From: Deltaproteobacteria bacterium
GTDB taxonomy: Bacteria > Desulfobacterota > Binatia > UBA9968 > JAJDTQ01
Direction: 5' to 3'
Assembly (NCBI GenBank): GCA_028818755.1
Contig: JAPPNF010000074.1
Location: forward strand, 1 to 48,669
Length of the DNA stretch: 48,669 nt
In this document: positions 28,318-40,205 of the stretch, piece after piece
Numbering within the stretch: the first letter of the stretch is position 1
Layout: the number at the start of each line of letters is the position of its first letter
Notes under the pieces: generated by a model
Database searches by the model: none
What the model saw: only the letters and a program-made list of their open reading frames with translations
Told to the model about the DNA's origin: nothing
Made by a program: the position numbers and the translations under genes

Positions 28318-29614
28318 GGCCCCGTCCTATGGAATAGTAGACGAAACCGTGCCGTTGCATCGCCGCGGGATCGTAGAGGTTGCGGCCGTCGAACAGCACG
28401 GGCTGGCGCAGCAGTTCCTTCAGGCGCGGGAAATCGGGACTGCGGAACTCATTCCATTCGGTCAGGATCAGCACGGCGTCGGCGCCCTCGGCAACCTCGT
28501 AGTTGTTGGAGCCGTACTCGATGCGGTCGCCGTAACGCTTCCGCGCCTCCCCCATGGCCTCGGGATCGAACGCGCGTACGCGCGCGCCGGCCTCCAGCAG
28601 CCCGTCGACGACCCGCAGGGCCGGAGCCTCGCGCATGTCGTCGGTACGGGCCTTGAAGGCAAGCCCCCAGACCGCAAGGGTGCAGTGGGCCAGCCCCTCG
28701 CCGAAATGCCGGCTGACCTTTTCCAGCAGCAAGTCCTTCTGGGTTTCGTTGACCCGGTCCACGGCCCGAAGCAACGGCATCTCCAGCTCGTCCCCACCCA
28801 TGGCGATCATCGCGCGGATGTCCTTGGGCAGACAGGAGCCGCCGAAGCCGATTCCGGGATAGATGAAGTGAGGACCGATGCGGTGGTCCAGTCCCATGAC
28901 GCGCCGGACCTGCTCGATGTCGGCCCCCTCCTTCTCACACAGACGCGCGGTCTCGTTGATGAAGGAGATCTTGGTGGCCAGCATGGCGTTGGCGGCGTAC
29001 TTGCTCATCTCGGCGCTGCGGGAGTCCGTGAGGATGATAGGGTTTCCCCCGGGCACGAAGGGTTCGTAAAGGCTCTTGAGACGCTCCAGCGCGGCGGCAT
29101 CCTCACCCCCCAGCACGACGCGGTCGGGCTTCATGAAATCCTCTACCGCCGTCCCCTCCTTCAGGAACTCCGGATTGGAGACCACCGCCACCGGATGTCC
29201 GGTCCCGGCTTCGATGATCTCCCTGACCCGCGCCGCCGTGCCCACCGGAACCGTGCTCTTGGTGACGACGATCTTGCCGCCGTTCATGGCCCGGGCGATG
29301 TCTTCCGCCACCGCGAACACCTGGCTCAGGTCGGCGCCGCCCTCCGATACCTGGGGCGTGCCCACGGCGATAAAGACAGCCTCCGCGCGCTTCACGGCCT
29401 CGGCCAGATCGGTGGAGAAGGAAAGCCTCCCCTCGCGGGTGTTGCGTTCGATCAGCTCCTCGAGTCCCAACTCGTAGAGCGGAACCGTGCCGACTCGAAG
29501 CTGCTCGATCTTCGCCTCATCGATATCGACGCAGACCACGTCGTTGCCGGTCTCGGCGAAGCAGCTCCCCGTCACCAGACCCACGTAACCCGTGCCGATC
29601 ATCGCGATGTTCAT
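28310..29614 (-). CDS. ugd: UDP-glucose 6-dehydrogenase
   Basis: A 434-residue NAD-dependent enzyme oxidising UDP-glucose to UDP-glucuronate for polysaccharide synthesis. The N-terminal Rossmann motif '[16 protein letters not shown]', '[10 protein letters not shown]', '[10 protein letters not shown]' and the nucleophile Cys261 in '[10 protein letters not shown]' are all visible, as is the C-terminal UDP-binding domain ('[18 protein letters not shown]'). It overlaps the lepA start and lies 25 nt after the PfkB gene, inside the long minus-strand block. Confidence 0.96.
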   Translation of the reverse strand: MNIAMIGTGYVGLVTGSCFAETGNDVVCVDIDEAKIEQLRVGTVPLYELGLEELIERNTREGRLSFSTDLAEAVKRAEAVFIAVGTPQVSEGGADLSQVFAVAEDIARAMNGGKIVVTKSTVPVGTAARVREIIEAGTGHPVAVVSNPEFLKEGTAVEDFMKPDRVVLGGEDAAALERLKSLYEPFVPGGNPIILTDSRSAEMSKYAANAMLATKISFINETARLCEKEGADIEQVRRVMGLDHRIGPHFIYPGIGFGGSCLPKDIRAMIAMGGDELEMPLLRAVDRVNETQKDLLLEKVSRHFGEGLAHCTLAVWGLAFKARTDDMREAPALRVVDGLLEAGARVRAFDPEAMGEARKRYGDRIEYGSNNYEVAEGADAVLILTEWNEFRSPDFPRLKELLRQPVLFDGRNLYDPAAMQRHGFVYYSIGRGRG

Positions 29615-29639
29615 GCAATCAACTTCGTTGGGCGGAATG

Positions 29640-30545
29640 TCAGTCGTGAAAGCGCGTCAACTCGACAAAGCGCCGGTAGCGCTCGTCGATCTCTTCCCTT
29701 TCCAGCGCGATCAGGCGCCGGGGCCCGAAGTCCTCCACCGTGAAGGAGGCGGTGACGTTGCCGTACACGATGGCGCGGCGCAGCGCGCGGTCGCCCGTGC
29801 CGGCGCCCGAGGCCAAGCATCCCATGAACGCGCCGGCGAAGGAGTCGCCGGCGCCCGTCGGGTCCAGGACCTCTTCCAGGGGATAGGCCGGGACCACGAA
29901 GGTCGCGTCGTCCGAGAACTGGAACACGCCGTACTCGCCGCGCTTGATGAGCACCACGCGCGGCCCCATCTTGAGAATCGCGCGGGCCGCCCGGACGATG
30001 TTGTTGTGTCCGCTCAGCATGCGCGCTTCCGAGTCGTTGATGACCACGGTCTCGACCCGTTCCAGGACCTTCCGCAACTCCCCGGGATTCTCATGGATCC
30101 AGTGATCCATGGTGTCGCAGGCCACCAGCCGGGGCCGCTTCAGACGCGACATGACGTCCAACTGCGCATCCGGGTGCATGTTGCCTAGAAAGGCGTACTC
30201 CGTGTCCTCGTAGCCGGGAGGCATGTGCGGAACGAAGTCCTCCAGCACGTTGAGCTGAACCTCCAAGGTGTCGCGGACGTTCAGGTCCTCGTGGTACCGG
30301 CCGTGCCAGAAGAACGTCTTGCCCTCCGCGCGCTGCAACCCTTCGAGGTCCACGCCGCTGCGCGACAGCGCGGTCAGGTGGTCTTCGGGAAAGTCCCGGC
30401 CTACCACGCCGACGATCCGGACCGGCGCGAAGAACGCGGCGGCCAGCGAGAAGTACGCCGCCGATCCCCCGAGGACCCGATCGGCGCTGCCGTGCGGCGT
30501 CTCGATGGAATCGAACGCCATCGAACCCACCACCAGAACACTCAT
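29640..30545 (-). CDS. PfkB-family sugar/nucleoside kinase
   Basis: A 301-residue ribokinase-fold kinase. The N-terminal 'LVVGSMAFDSIETP' with the 'GGSAAYFSLAAAFF' substrate loop precedes the C-terminal PfkB signature 'DPTGAGDSFAGAFMG' with its catalytic Asp. The ATG at 30545 is preferred over a GTG at 30551 because AGGGGG is then 9 nt upstream. It sits directly after the methylthioadenosine phosphorylase gene, so a nucleoside or a pentose from nucleoside salvage is a reasonable substrate; adenosine kinase-like is the closest guess. The sequence does not decide the substrate. Confidence 0.88.
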   Translation of the reverse strand: MSVLVVGSMAFDSIETPHGSADRVLGGSAAYFSLAAAFFAPVRIVGVVGRDFPEDHLTALSRSGVDLEGLQRAEGKTFFWHGRYHEDLNVRDTLEVQLNVLEDFVPHMPPGYEDTEYAFLGNMHPDAQLDVMSRLKRPRLVACDTMDHWIHENPGELRKVLERVETVVINDSEARMLSGHNNIVRAARAILKMGPRVVLIKRGEYGVFQFSDDATFVVPAYPLEEVLDPTGAGDSFAGAFMGCLASGAGTGDRALRRAIVYGNVTASFTVEDFGPRRLIALEREEIDERYRRFVELTRFHD

Positions 30546-30573
30546 AAGCACAACCCCCTTCGTGGAGCGAGCT

Positions 30574-31437
30574 TCACAGGTACTTGTCCACCAGCGGCCC
30601 CAGCTTCTCCCGCGTGGCCGCCGGGATCAGGGAGCGGTCCGTGACGATGGCCATGGCCAGCGCCGTGGCGCACGGGCAGGCGCGTTCGGGCGACAGGCGC
30701 TCCGCTGTGCCCCGGACGATGCGCTTGGCGACGTCCGCGTTCCGCTGCAGCACCGCGATGACTTCCTCGATATCCACGTCGCCAGCGGCTTCGTTCCAGC
30801 AGTCGTAGTCCGTCGACATCGCCATGGTGGCGAAGCAGATCTCCGCCTCCCGCGCCAGCTTGGCCTCCTGCAGGTTGGTCATGCCGATGACGTCCGCGCC
30901 CCAGCTCCGGTGAAGCGCCGACTCCGCCCGGGTGGAGAACTGCGGCCCCTCCATGCACACGTAGGTGCCGCGGCCGTGCACCCGGATGTTCTCCCGGGCC
31001 GCCGCGTCGGCCACCACCGCCCGCAGGTCGTTGCAGAACGGGTCCGCGAACTGCACGTGGGCCACCACGCCGTCGCCGAAGAAGGTCGGCGAGCGCCTGT
31101 AGGTGCGGTCGATGAACTGGTCCGGAAGCACCATGTGCCCGGGCTCGATCTCCTCCTTGAGGCTGCCCACCGCGCTCACCGACAGGATCCTTCCCACCCC
31201 CAGCTTTTTCATGCCGAAAATGTTGGCGCGGTTGTTGACCTCGGTGGGCAGCAGCCGGTGTCCCTTGCCGTGGCGCGGCAGGAAGACCATCTCGACCCCG
31301 CCCAGGGAGCCACGCACGAAGGAGCCCGAGGGCACGCCGAACGGCGTGTCCACCTCGACCTCGCGCACCCCGCTCAGACCCTCCATTTCGTAGAGGCCGG
31401 TGCCGCCAATGACGCCGAGTATCGTTGTCTGTTCCAT
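30574..31437 (-). CDS. mtnP: S-methyl-5'-thioadenosine phosphorylase
   Basis: A 287-residue trimeric purine phosphorylase of the MTAP type. It splits methylthioadenosine into adenine and methylthioribose-1-phosphate in methionine salvage. Marks are 'GVIGGTGLYEMEGL', the phosphate loop 'FLPRHGKGHRLLPTEVNNRAN', cut here to 'PRHGKGHRLLPTEVN', then 'YVCMEGPQFSTRAES' and 'DVIGMTNLQEAKLAREAEIC'. The 'TDYDCW' segment near residue 212 is typical of MTAP as opposed to purine nucleoside phosphorylase. It lies upstream of the PfkB kinase. Confidence 0.95.
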   Translation of the reverse strand: MEQTTILGVIGGTGLYEMEGLSGVREVEVDTPFGVPSGSFVRGSLGGVEMVFLPRHGKGHRLLPTEVNNRANIFGMKKLGVGRILSVSAVGSLKEEIEPGHMVLPDQFIDRTYRRSPTFFGDGVVAHVQFADPFCNDLRAVVADAAARENIRVHGRGTYVCMEGPQFSTRAESALHRSWGADVIGMTNLQEAKLAREAEICFATMAMSTDYDCWNEAAGDVDIEEVIAVLQRNADVAKRIVRGTAERLSPERACPCATALAMAIVTDRSLIPAATREKLGPLVDKYL

Positions 31438-31448
31438 CTTGCTCCGTC

Positions 31449-32636
31449 CTATCCCCCGACGGGGTCTGCCGAAAACCCACCGCCGGCCGGCGATCCGGCG
31501 TTCACCGCCGGCCGGACCGGTCCATCGCCGGGACCGACCGTCGCCGCGTGATACAACTGCCCGCAGGCCGCCTGTATGTCGTCACCCCGGGGCCGGCGCA
31601 CGTGAGCCTGGATGCGGCGCGCGCGCAAGCTCTCTCCGAACCGCTCGATGACATGGTCCGGCGGCCGGCGGTAACCGCTCCCCTCGTGGGGATTGAACGG
31701 TATCAGGTTCACCTTGCAGCGGATGCCCCGAAGCCGCGCCGCGAGCTCCGCCGCGTCCGTGGCGCCGTCATTCACGCCGCCCAGCAGCAGGTACTCGAAG
31801 GTGATGCGTTTGCGCCGCGGCACCGGCAGGGAACGGCAGCACTCCAGCAACTGCTCGACCGAGTACTTTCGGTTGACCGGCATCAGCTCCGAGCGTAACT
31901 CCTCCCGCACCGAATGGAGCGAAATGGCCAGGTTGACGCGAGTCTCCTCCATCAGCCGGCGCATCTGCGGCAGCAGGCCCACGGTGGAGACGGTGATCTT
32001 GCGAGGCGAGATCCCCATGCCGCTGCGGGCGTCGGTGATGACCTCCAGCGCCCCGCGCGTGGCCTCGTAGTTGGCCAGCGGCTCGCCCATGCCCATGAAG
32101 ACCAGGTTCGAGATGCGTGTGTCCTCCGGGCACCCACGCTGCGCTTCCAGCACCTGGTCCACGATCTCGGCCTGGGTGAGATTGCGCTTCAATCCCATCC
32201 GCGCGGTGGCGCAGAAGGTGCAGCCCAGGCCGCACCCGGCCTGCGTCGACACGCACAGCGTCACGCGGTCCGGCTCCGGAATGTAGACGGTCTCGACAAC
32301 GGCCCCGTCGCGCAGACGAAAGAGATACTTGACGGTGCCGTCCGTGGAATGGCTCTGTTGCTGCACCACCAGACTGCCGACGACGAACTCCCGCCCCAGG
32401 GCCTGCCGCAGCTCCCGCGGGACGTCGGTCATGCCGTCGAACGCGGTCGCATGCTTGCGGAACAGCCACAGCCTGATCTGATCGGCGCGGTAGGCAGGGA
32501 GGCCGCGGGCATCGAGCCATGCGCACAGCTCGGCATGGCCGAGGTCTTCCAGCGGACGTCCGGGTGCGACCGAGCCGGCGCCGGCCCGCGGCGTCGGCCC
32601 GTCTGCCTCGTTGGTGGGAATGGAATCCAGCTCCAT
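31449..32636 (-). CDS. rlmN: Dual-specificity 23S rRNA/tRNA adenine-C2 methyltransferase RlmN
   Basis: A 395-residue radical-SAM enzyme that methylates C2 of A2503 in 23S rRNA and A37 of some tRNAs. The radical SAM cluster is Cys135, Cys139 and Cys142 ('GCGLGCTFCATARMG'). Other marks are 'LVFMGMGEPLANY', 'ISTVGL'-type 'TVSTVGLLPQM' and the C-terminal methyl-carrying Cys in 'DIQAACGQL'. The tail after it is about 30 residues longer than usual and proline/glycine-rich. The start at 32636 is chosen because the longer frame runs through a palindromic repeat (32666-32682). No clear ribosome site is seen, so an ATG at 32729 is possible. Confidence 0.92.
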   Translation of the reverse strand: MELDSIPTNEADGPTPRAGAGSVAPGRPLEDLGHAELCAWLDARGLPAYRADQIRLWLFRKHATAFDGMTDVPRELRQALGREFVVGSLVVQQQSHSTDGTVKYLFRLRDGAVVETVYIPEPDRVTLCVSTQAGCGLGCTFCATARMGLKRNLTQAEIVDQVLEAQRGCPEDTRISNLVFMGMGEPLANYEATRGALEVITDARSGMGISPRKITVSTVGLLPQMRRLMEETRVNLAISLHSVREELRSELMPVNRKYSVEQLLECCRSLPVPRRKRITFEYLLLGGVNDGATDAAELAARLRGIRCKVNLIPFNPHEGSGYRRPPDHVIERFGESLRARRIQAHVRRPRGDDIQAACGQLYHAATVGPGDGPVRPAVNAGSPAGGGFSADPVGG

Positions 32637-32665
32637 ACGGGTGTCCGGGAACGAATGTGACACGA

Positions 32666-32682
32666 GCGGGTTCGAAACCCGC
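32666..32682. repeat. GCGGGTT hairpin repeat, copy a
   Basis: GCGGGTT-CGA-AACCCGC, a 7-bp perfect stem between ndk and rlmN, followed by CCATG. It is related to 35252-35272 and 46847-46867. All three lie upstream of minus-strand genes. Confidence 0.65.
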
Positions 32683-32742
32683 CCATGCGGTCGCCGCGTG
32701 TTGCCGACAACCAGTGTCCCGCGCTTCATGGCGCGGCGGCCG

Positions 32743-33168
32743 CTACGACCCGGACGACTGGATCTCGTCGGCGTTGAAGAAGAAAGCGATCTCCGCCGCC
32801 GCGGTTTCGGACGCGTCGGACCCGTGCACCGCGTTGGCCTCCACGTTGGTGCCCCAATCCTTGCGAATGGTCCCCGCTTCGGCCTTTGCCGGGTCCGTCG
32901 CGCCCATGATTTCACGGTTTCGGGCGATGGCGCCGTCGCCTTCCAGGACCGACACGAAGATGGGGCCCGTGGACATGTAGTCGGTCAGGCTGTTGAAGAA
33001 CGGACGCTCCCGGTGCACTTCATAGAAGGCCTCGGCCCGCTGCTTGTCCAGGCGCGTCAGCCTTGCCGCCACCACCTTGAGTCCGGCGTGCTCGAAGCGG
33101 CTCACGATATCCCCTATCAGGCCCCGGGCCACGGCCTCCGGCTTGATGATCGACAGTGTTCTCTCCAT
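32743..33168 (-). CDS. ndk: Nucleoside diphosphate kinase
   Basis: A 141-residue NDK that equalises NTP pools. Its phosphohistidine is His115 in '[10 protein letters not shown]'. Other marks are '[13 protein letters not shown]' at the start, '[17 protein letters not shown]' and '[18 protein letters not shown]'. Length is normal. The ATG lies 2 nt after the sucD stop codon, consistent with one transcript and with a link between GTP/ATP-forming succinyl-CoA synthetase and NDK. Confidence 0.97.
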   Translation of the reverse strand: MERTLSIIKPEAVARGLIGDIVSRFEHAGLKVVAARLTRLDKQRAEAFYEVHRERPFFNSLTDYMSTGPIFVSVLEGDGAIARNREIMGATDPAKAEAGTIRKDWGTNVEANAVHGSDASETAAAEIAFFFNADEIQSSGS

Positions 33169-33170
33169 AA

Positions 33171-34036
33171 CTATCCCAACGCTTCTTTCATGGTGTGGCC
33201 GATATCGGCCGGAGAGGGCGCCATCCGTACCCCGGCGGCGCGCAAGGCCTCGACCTTTTCCGCAGCCGTCCCCTTGCCCCCGGATATGATGGCGCCGGCA
33301 TGGCCCATACGCTTCCCGGGCGGGGCGGTCTGGCCCACGATGAAACCCACCACGGGCTTCTTCATGTGCGCCCGGATCCACTCCGCGGCGTCCTGCTCGG
33401 CGCTGCCGCCGATCTCGCCGATGAGCACCACCGCCTCGGTCTCATCGTCCTCGTTGAACCTCTGGAGCACGTCGATGAAGTTGAGACCCCGGATCGGGTC
33501 GCCGCCGATGCCGACACAAGTGGACTGTCCCATGTCCAGACGCGTGAGTTGGTCCACCGCCTCGTATGTCAGCGTGCCGCTGCGGGAGATCACGCCGATG
33601 CTGCCGCGCTTGTGGATGTGGCCGGGCATGATGCCGATCTTGCATTCTCCGGGAGTGATGACGCCCGGGCAGTTGGGGCCCACCAGCACCGTTCCGCGGT
33701 CTTCAAGATAACGCTTCACCCGCATCATGTCCTGGACCGGCACGCCCTCGGTGATACAGATCACCAGGGGCACGCCCGCGTCCGCCGATTCCATGATGGC
33801 GTCGGCGGCGAACGGAGGCGGCACGTAGATGACGCTGGCATTGGCGCCGGTCTCCCGGACCGCGTCCTCCACGCTGTCGAATATGGGGATGTCCTCAAAG
33901 GAAGTCCCGCCCTTCCCCGGGGTGACACCCGCCACCATCCTGGTGCCGTACTCCTTGCAGGTGCGGGTGTGGAACTGGCCCGTGGCGCCGGTGATGCCCT
34001 GGGTGAGGACCCGAGTCTCGGAGTCTACCAGGATGC

Positions 34037-34040
<4 letters not shown>
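33171..34040 (-). CDS. sucD: Succinyl-CoA ligase subunit alpha
   Basis: A 289-residue alpha subunit with a CoA-binding Rossmann domain ('[15 protein letters not shown]') and active-site phosphohistidine His247 in '[17 protein letters not shown]'. Other marks are '[14 protein letters not shown]' and '[20 protein letters not shown]'. With SucC it converts succinyl-CoA to succinate with formation of ATP or GTP in the citric acid cycle. Its ATG overlaps the sucC stop (ATGA), so the two are translated together. Confidence 0.98.
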
Positions 34041-35212
<1,172 letters not shown>

Positions 35213-35251
35213 GAAGTCGCGTTTATCCGAGCGAAGCGGTTGCCCGGACAC

Positions 35252-35272
35252 GGGCGGGTTTGAACCCCGCCC
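35252..35272. repeat. GGGCGGGTT hairpin repeat, copy b
   Basis: GGGCGGGTT-TG-AACCCCGCCC, an imperfect 9-bp stem followed by CTACAT, in the gap between mdh and sucC. Confidence 0.65.
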
Positions 35273-35323
35273 CTACATTTCCTCGTCCGTCCTCGCAGGA
35301 TTCACCAATGCGGTCGAGAGCCC

Positions 35324-36268
35324 CTAGGCCTGCTCCAGCACCCGGTCCATGGCGCCCACGATCTCCTGGACGTGGGACAAGGACTCGTCGAACTGGGCTC
35401 TTTCCTCGGCGGTCAGGTCGATCTCGAGGACCTTCTCCACGCCGCCGGCCCCCAGAAGCACCGGCACGCAGAAATAATACCCCCGGACGCCGTACTCGCC
35501 TTCGAGCAGGGCCGCGCAGGGAAGGACTTCCTTCTTGTCCAGCAGGTAGGCCTCGGCCATGCGCACCGCGGCCGACGCCGGCGCGTAGAAGGCCGAGCCG
35601 GTCTTCAGGAGCGAGACGATTTCGCCGCCGGCCATGCGCACGCGCTGCTCGATCTCGTCGAGGCGCTCCGGGGAGATGAGGCTGGCCACGGGCACGCCGC
35701 CCACCTGGCAGGTGCTCCGCACCGGCACCATGTCGTCGCCGTGGCCGCCCATCACCATGGCGGTGACGCTCTCCACCGAGCGGTTCAGCTCCATGGCGAT
35801 GAACGTCCGGTAGCGTGACGAGTCGAGGATCCCCGACTGCCCCACCACCTGGTGTTTGGGAAAGCCCGTGACCCGCTGGCACAGCGTCACCATGGCGTCC
35901 AGCGGATTGGTGATGACGATGACGAAGGCGTCGGGAGCGTACTTCCGGATGTTCTCCGACACCTGGGTCATGATCCTGGCGTTGGTGCCCAGCAGATCGT
36001 CCCGGCTCATGCCGGGCTTGCGGGCGATGCCGGCGGTGACGATGCAGACGTCGGCGCCGACGATGTCCTCGTAGCTGGTGGTGCCGACGATGTCGGCGTC
36101 AAAGCCCTCCACCGGCGCCGACTGGAGCAGGTCCAGGGCCTTGCCCTGGGGCAGTCCGTCGACGACGTCGAAGAGCACCACGTCCCCCAGCTTCTTCAGG
36201 GCGCACAGGTGCGCCATGGTGCCGCCGATGTTGCCGCCGCCTATCAGTGCGATCTTGTTTCTGGCCAT
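35324..36268 (-). CDS. mdh: Malate dehydrogenase (LDH-like)
   Basis: A 314-residue NAD-dependent malate dehydrogenase. The Rossmann motif '[16 protein letters not shown]' is at the start, and '[16 protein letters not shown]' contains the substrate-reading Arg, where lactate dehydrogenases have Gln. The catalytic His is in '[12 protein letters not shown]', and 'NPLDAMV' is conserved. This is the LDH-like MDH type of deltaproteobacteria and many others. It follows icd by 12 nt on the same strand. Confidence 0.97.
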   Translation of the reverse strand: MARNKIALIGGGNIGGTMAHLCALKKLGDVVLFDVVDGLPQGKALDLLQSAPVEGFDADIVGTTSYEDIVGADVCIVTAGIARKPGMSRDDLLGTNARIMTQVSENIRKYAPDAFVIVITNPLDAMVTLCQRVTGFPKHQVVGQSGILDSSRYRTFIAMELNRSVESVTAMVMGGHGDDMVPVRSTCQVGGVPVASLISPERLDEIEQRVRMAGGEIVSLLKTGSAFYAPASAAVRMAEAYLLDKKEVLPCAALLEGEYGVRGYYFCVPVLLGAGGVEKVLEIDLTAEERAQFDESLSHVQEIVGAMDRVLEQA

Positions 36269-36280
36269 GGTCCCGTCGCG

Positions 36281-37543
<1,263 letters not shown>

Positions 37544-37678
37544 GATTCTCCTCTGATCTCTCCTGTGATCTTTGAGATGTCCCGAGGACCGATCCGGTCT
37601 CGGAGGTCCCGAAACCGGACACGGGCTCGCCGAGCCCGCTCAACCGGTTCAGGCTATGAGTGCGGTTAGACAGAGTAG

Positions 37679-37707
37679 TGATTAACGAATCTCCGATGGC
37701 GAGTCAA
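37679..37707 (-). promoter_or_regulatory. Candidate sigma70 promoter for icd
   Basis: On the minus strand, TTGACT (37702-37707), a 17-nt spacer, then TAATCA (37679-37684). The -35 is good and the -10 moderate. It would leave a 5' leader of about 130 nt before icd, which includes a perfect CGGGCTCG-C-CGAGCCCG palindrome at 37622-37638. Confidence 0.4.
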
Positions 37708-37743
37708 GGGAGCGCCCCGGAGCGTACGCCATGCCGGGCGCGC

Positions 37744-37772
37744 ATGCCATTTTCGAGCGAACCCGTTATATT
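37744..37772 (+). promoter_or_regulatory. Candidate sigma70 promoter for the ccm operon
   Basis: ATGCCA (37744-37749, 4 of 6), a 17-nt spacer, then TATATT (37767-37772, 5 of 6), 55 nt before the ccmA start. It is the only promoter-like sequence seen before ccmA. Confidence 0.4.
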
Positions 37773-37827
37773 GGCGGACCAAAAGCCGTGAGGTCGCCGC
37801 CGCGCCGTTCGCGGCTGGAGCACTGTC

Positions 37828-38565
37828 TTGAGCGTGCGTATGGACAACGTGTCGAAGGTGTACGGGTTCTTGTGGGCCGTGCGGGAGGTGCGTCTGGAGA
37901 TCGCGGCCGGCGAATGGGTGGCGCTCCTGGGGCCCAACGGCGCCGGCAAGACCACGCTCCTGAGGCTCTTGGCGGCGCTGGCCTACCCCACCGACGGCGG
38001 CATCGAGCTGTTCGGCCGCAGGCTCTCCTACGGCAACTCCTCGCTTCGCGGCATGATCGGGTTCCTCGCCTCGGGCGCCCACCTCTACGACAACCTGACG
38101 GTCGGCGAGAACCTCCGCTTCTTCGTCTCGCTCTACCGCCGCGAGACCACCGCCGAAGAACGGGCGGAGGCCCTGAACGACGTCGGCCTGCACGAGAAGG
38201 CCGGGGAGTACGTTTCCGCCCTGTCCCTGGGCATGCGCTGCCGGCTGGCTATCGCCAAGTGGCGGCTGGTGAACCCCAGGCTGTTGCTGGTGGACGAGCC
38301 CTACGGCTCGCTGGACTCATCGGGCGTGGACATGCTCAACCGGTTCCTGGGGTCGCTCTGCGCCGCCGGCGGCATCGTGGTGCTGGCCACCCACGACATC
38401 CCGCGCGTCCTCGAGCGGTGCTCCAGGGCCGTGATCCTGAACCGCGGCCGAGTGGTCTTCGACGAACACCGGCGGGACCCCTGGGACAGCTTCCATGCCG
38501 CCTTCGACGCGCTCGATTCTCCCCAGCTACCGTTCGGCCGGGCGACACCCTCCCCGCATGGATGA
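37828..38565 (+). CDS. ccmA: Cytochrome c maturation ATPase CcmA
   Basis: A 245-residue ABC ATPase of the CcmABC complex that releases haem-loaded CcmE. Walker A is 'LLGPNGAGKTTLLRLLAAL', the signature region 'VSALSLGMRCRLAIAKWRL' is typical of CcmA in departing from plain LSGGQ, and Walker B is 'LLLVDEPYGSLD'. A TTG start at 37828 is chosen because TGGAG lies 8 nt upstream; an ATG at 37840 is the alternative. It is the first gene of a complete system I operon. Confidence 0.93.
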   Translation: MSVRMDNVSKVYGFLWAVREVRLEIAAGEWVALLGPNGAGKTTLLRLLAALAYPTDGGIELFGRRLSYGNSSLRGMIGFLASGAHLYDNLTVGENLRFFVSLYRRETTAEERAEALNDVGLHEKAGEYVSALSLGMRCRLAIAKWRLVNPRLLLVDEPYGSLDSSGVDMLNRFLGSLCAAGGIVVLATHDIPRVLERCSRAVILNRGRVVFDEHRRDPWDSFHAAFDALDSPQLPFGRATPSPHG

Positions 38566-38571
38566 CCCACG

Positions 38572-39252
38572 TTGACGGACGTCCTGAGACAGGTCTACTG
38601 GCTGCTGTGGAAGGATCTCCTGCTGGAGGCGCGCCGCCGCGACAACCTGCTGTCGATGTTCTTCTTCGGCCTCTCGCTGCTCTTTCTCTTCTCCTTCGCC
38701 TTCGAGATCTCCGCCGACAACGTCCCGCGCATGGCGCCCGGCCTCCTGTGGCTGGCCTTCATGTTCAGCGGCACCCTAGCCCTCGGACAACTGTTCCAGG
38801 GCGACCGCGAGAACGACTGCCTCGACGCGCTCCTGCTGGCCCCCCTGGACCGGGGCGCCTACTACCTCGCCAAGGTCCTGTTCAACTTCTCGCTCATGCT
38901 GCTGCTGGAGGTCTTCATCCTGCCGCTGTTCGGCATCCTGTTCCGCCTGGACTTCTGGCACCTCCTGCCGGACGTGCTCCTGTACACCCTGCTCGGCACC
39001 CTGGGCTTCTGCGTGGTGGGTGTGCTCTTCGCCGCGGTGACGCTGCGGGCGCGGGCGCGGGCGCTGCTGCTGCCCGTGTTGATTTTTCCGCTGATGATCC
39101 CGGTGATCCTGGGAACCGTCCGCACCCTGGAGATCATCCTGGGGGCCGGGACGCCGCAGGACCTCATCCCCTGGTTCCGCCTGCTGGTGGGGTTCGACCT
39201 GATCTTCATCACCGCCGGGTTCCTCCTGCTGGAGTGGGTGCTCGACGGCTAA
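38572..39252 (+). CDS. ccmB: Haem exporter-type membrane protein CcmB
   Basis: A 226-residue integral membrane protein with six hydrophobic segments, the CcmB pattern ('FFGLSLLFLFSFAFEISADN', 'LGQLFQGDRENDCLDALLLA'). The 'PGLLWLAFMFSGTLALGQLF' region is characteristic. It forms the membrane part of the CcmABCD ABC complex. It starts with TTG 6 nt after the ccmA stop; no ATG in frame is available nearby. Confidence 0.93.
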   Translation: MTDVLRQVYWLLWKDLLLEARRRDNLLSMFFFGLSLLFLFSFAFEISADNVPRMAPGLLWLAFMFSGTLALGQLFQGDRENDCLDALLLAPLDRGAYYLAKVLFNFSLMLLLEVFILPLFGILFRLDFWHLLPDVLLYTLLGTLGFCVVGVLFAAVTLRARARALLLPVLIFPLMIPVILGTVRTLEIILGAGTPQDLIPWFRLLVGFDLIFITAGFLLLEWVLDG

Positions 39253-39337
39253 GGGGCGATTGGGAAGTCGCACCGGCGGGTGCTATCATTACGCGAAGGC
39301 GGATCGGCCTCCGTCAGTTTCATTTTCGTATCAATCC

Positions 39338-40018
39338 ATGGCTCGACGAATTCTCGGTACGCTGGCGCTTCTCCTGATCGTCACGGGTCTTTACTGGGGC
39401 TTGGTGGAGGCTCCGCCGGACGCCCGGCAAGGGGAGACCCAGCGCATCATGTACCTCCACATCCCGAGCATCCTGGTGGCCTACCTGTCGTTCTTCATCG
39501 TGTTCGTGGCGAGCTGCCTCTACCTCTGGAAGGGCGAGCGGCGGGACGACATCCTCGCCCACTCGGCCGCGGAGATCGGCGTGCTCTTTACCGCCCTGAC
39601 CATCGTGGAGGGCTCCATATGGGGCAAGCCCACCTGGGGAGTGTGGTGGACCTGGGACGCGCGCCTGACCCTCACCGCCATCCTGCTGCTGATCTTCTCC
39701 GGCTACCTGCTGCTCCGCTCCCTCATCGAGGACCAGCGGCGCGCGGCCGTGTCCGGCGCGATCCTCGGCATCATCGGTTTCCTGGACATCCCGTTGATCC
39801 ACATGTCGGTGTACTGGTGGCGCACGCTGCACCAGCCCCCTTCCATCCTGCGGCCGGACAAGGCGCCGTGGGACAACATCGACCCGGCCATGCTGTGGCC
39901 GCTGGGCATCAACTTTCTGGCGTTCGTGGTGCTGTTCTTCTACCTGCTTTCGTTGCGCTTCCACCTGGGAGAGGTGGAGGACGAAGCGCGCCGCAACCGG
40001 CTCTACGCCGCGCCATGA
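39338..40018 (+). CDS. ccmC: Haem-handling protein CcmC
   Basis: A 226-residue membrane protein of the haem-handling family with six hydrophobic segments and the tryptophan-rich WWD motif 'WGVWWTWDARLT', which presents haem to CcmE. Two external histidines that would ligate haem are in 'YLHIPS' and 'LIHMSVYWW'. The ATG at 39338 starts 'MARRILGTLALL'; a frame extension from 39260 has no support. Three nucleotides after its stop begins the hairpin repeat at 40022. Confidence 0.95.
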   Translation: MARRILGTLALLLIVTGLYWGLVEAPPDARQGETQRIMYLHIPSILVAYLSFFIVFVASCLYLWKGERRDDILAHSAAEIGVLFTALTIVEGSIWGKPTWGVWWTWDARLTLTAILLLIFSGYLLLRSLIEDQRRAAVSGAILGIIGFLDIPLIHMSVYWWRTLHQPPSILRPDKAPWDNIDPAMLWPLGINFLAFVVLFFYLLSLRFHLGEVEDEARRNRLYAAP

Positions 40019-40021
40019 CCT

Positions 40022-40182
40022 AGTGGCCTGTAACATGCAATTGTGTACCAAGATGCGCAGGACTTTTTGTTGTCGGCAAGGCGCGATGACGAGCAGTGGC
40101 GGGCACCACGCGAGGAAGAGCAACGCGGCCGACGACGAAAAGGACAAGCAGATTGGTACACAATTGCATGTTATAGGCCACT
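40022..40182 (-). repeat. Variable-arm hairpin repeat, copy 2 (complete, reversed)
   Basis: A 161-nt element in reverse orientation to copy 1. AGTG (40022-40025) and CACT (40179-40182) bound it. The 24-nt arms 40026-40049 and 40155-40178 are complementary at 23 of 24 positions but have no similarity to the copy 1 arms. The core at 40050-40154 ends GCAGATT and matches the reverse complement of the copy 1 core over nearly its whole length. The apical GTGG-N6-CCAC hairpin is at 40096-40109. It lies between ccmC and ccmD inside the ccm operon. Confidence 0.9.
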
Positions 40183-40205
40183 AAGTCATTCGGGGGCATG
40201 ATTCC

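Noticed and set aside
32666..32682. T-arm-like GGGTTCGAAACCC suggesting a tRNA
   Set aside because: No acceptor, anticodon or D-arm can be built around it. It is part of a palindromic repeat with two other copies.
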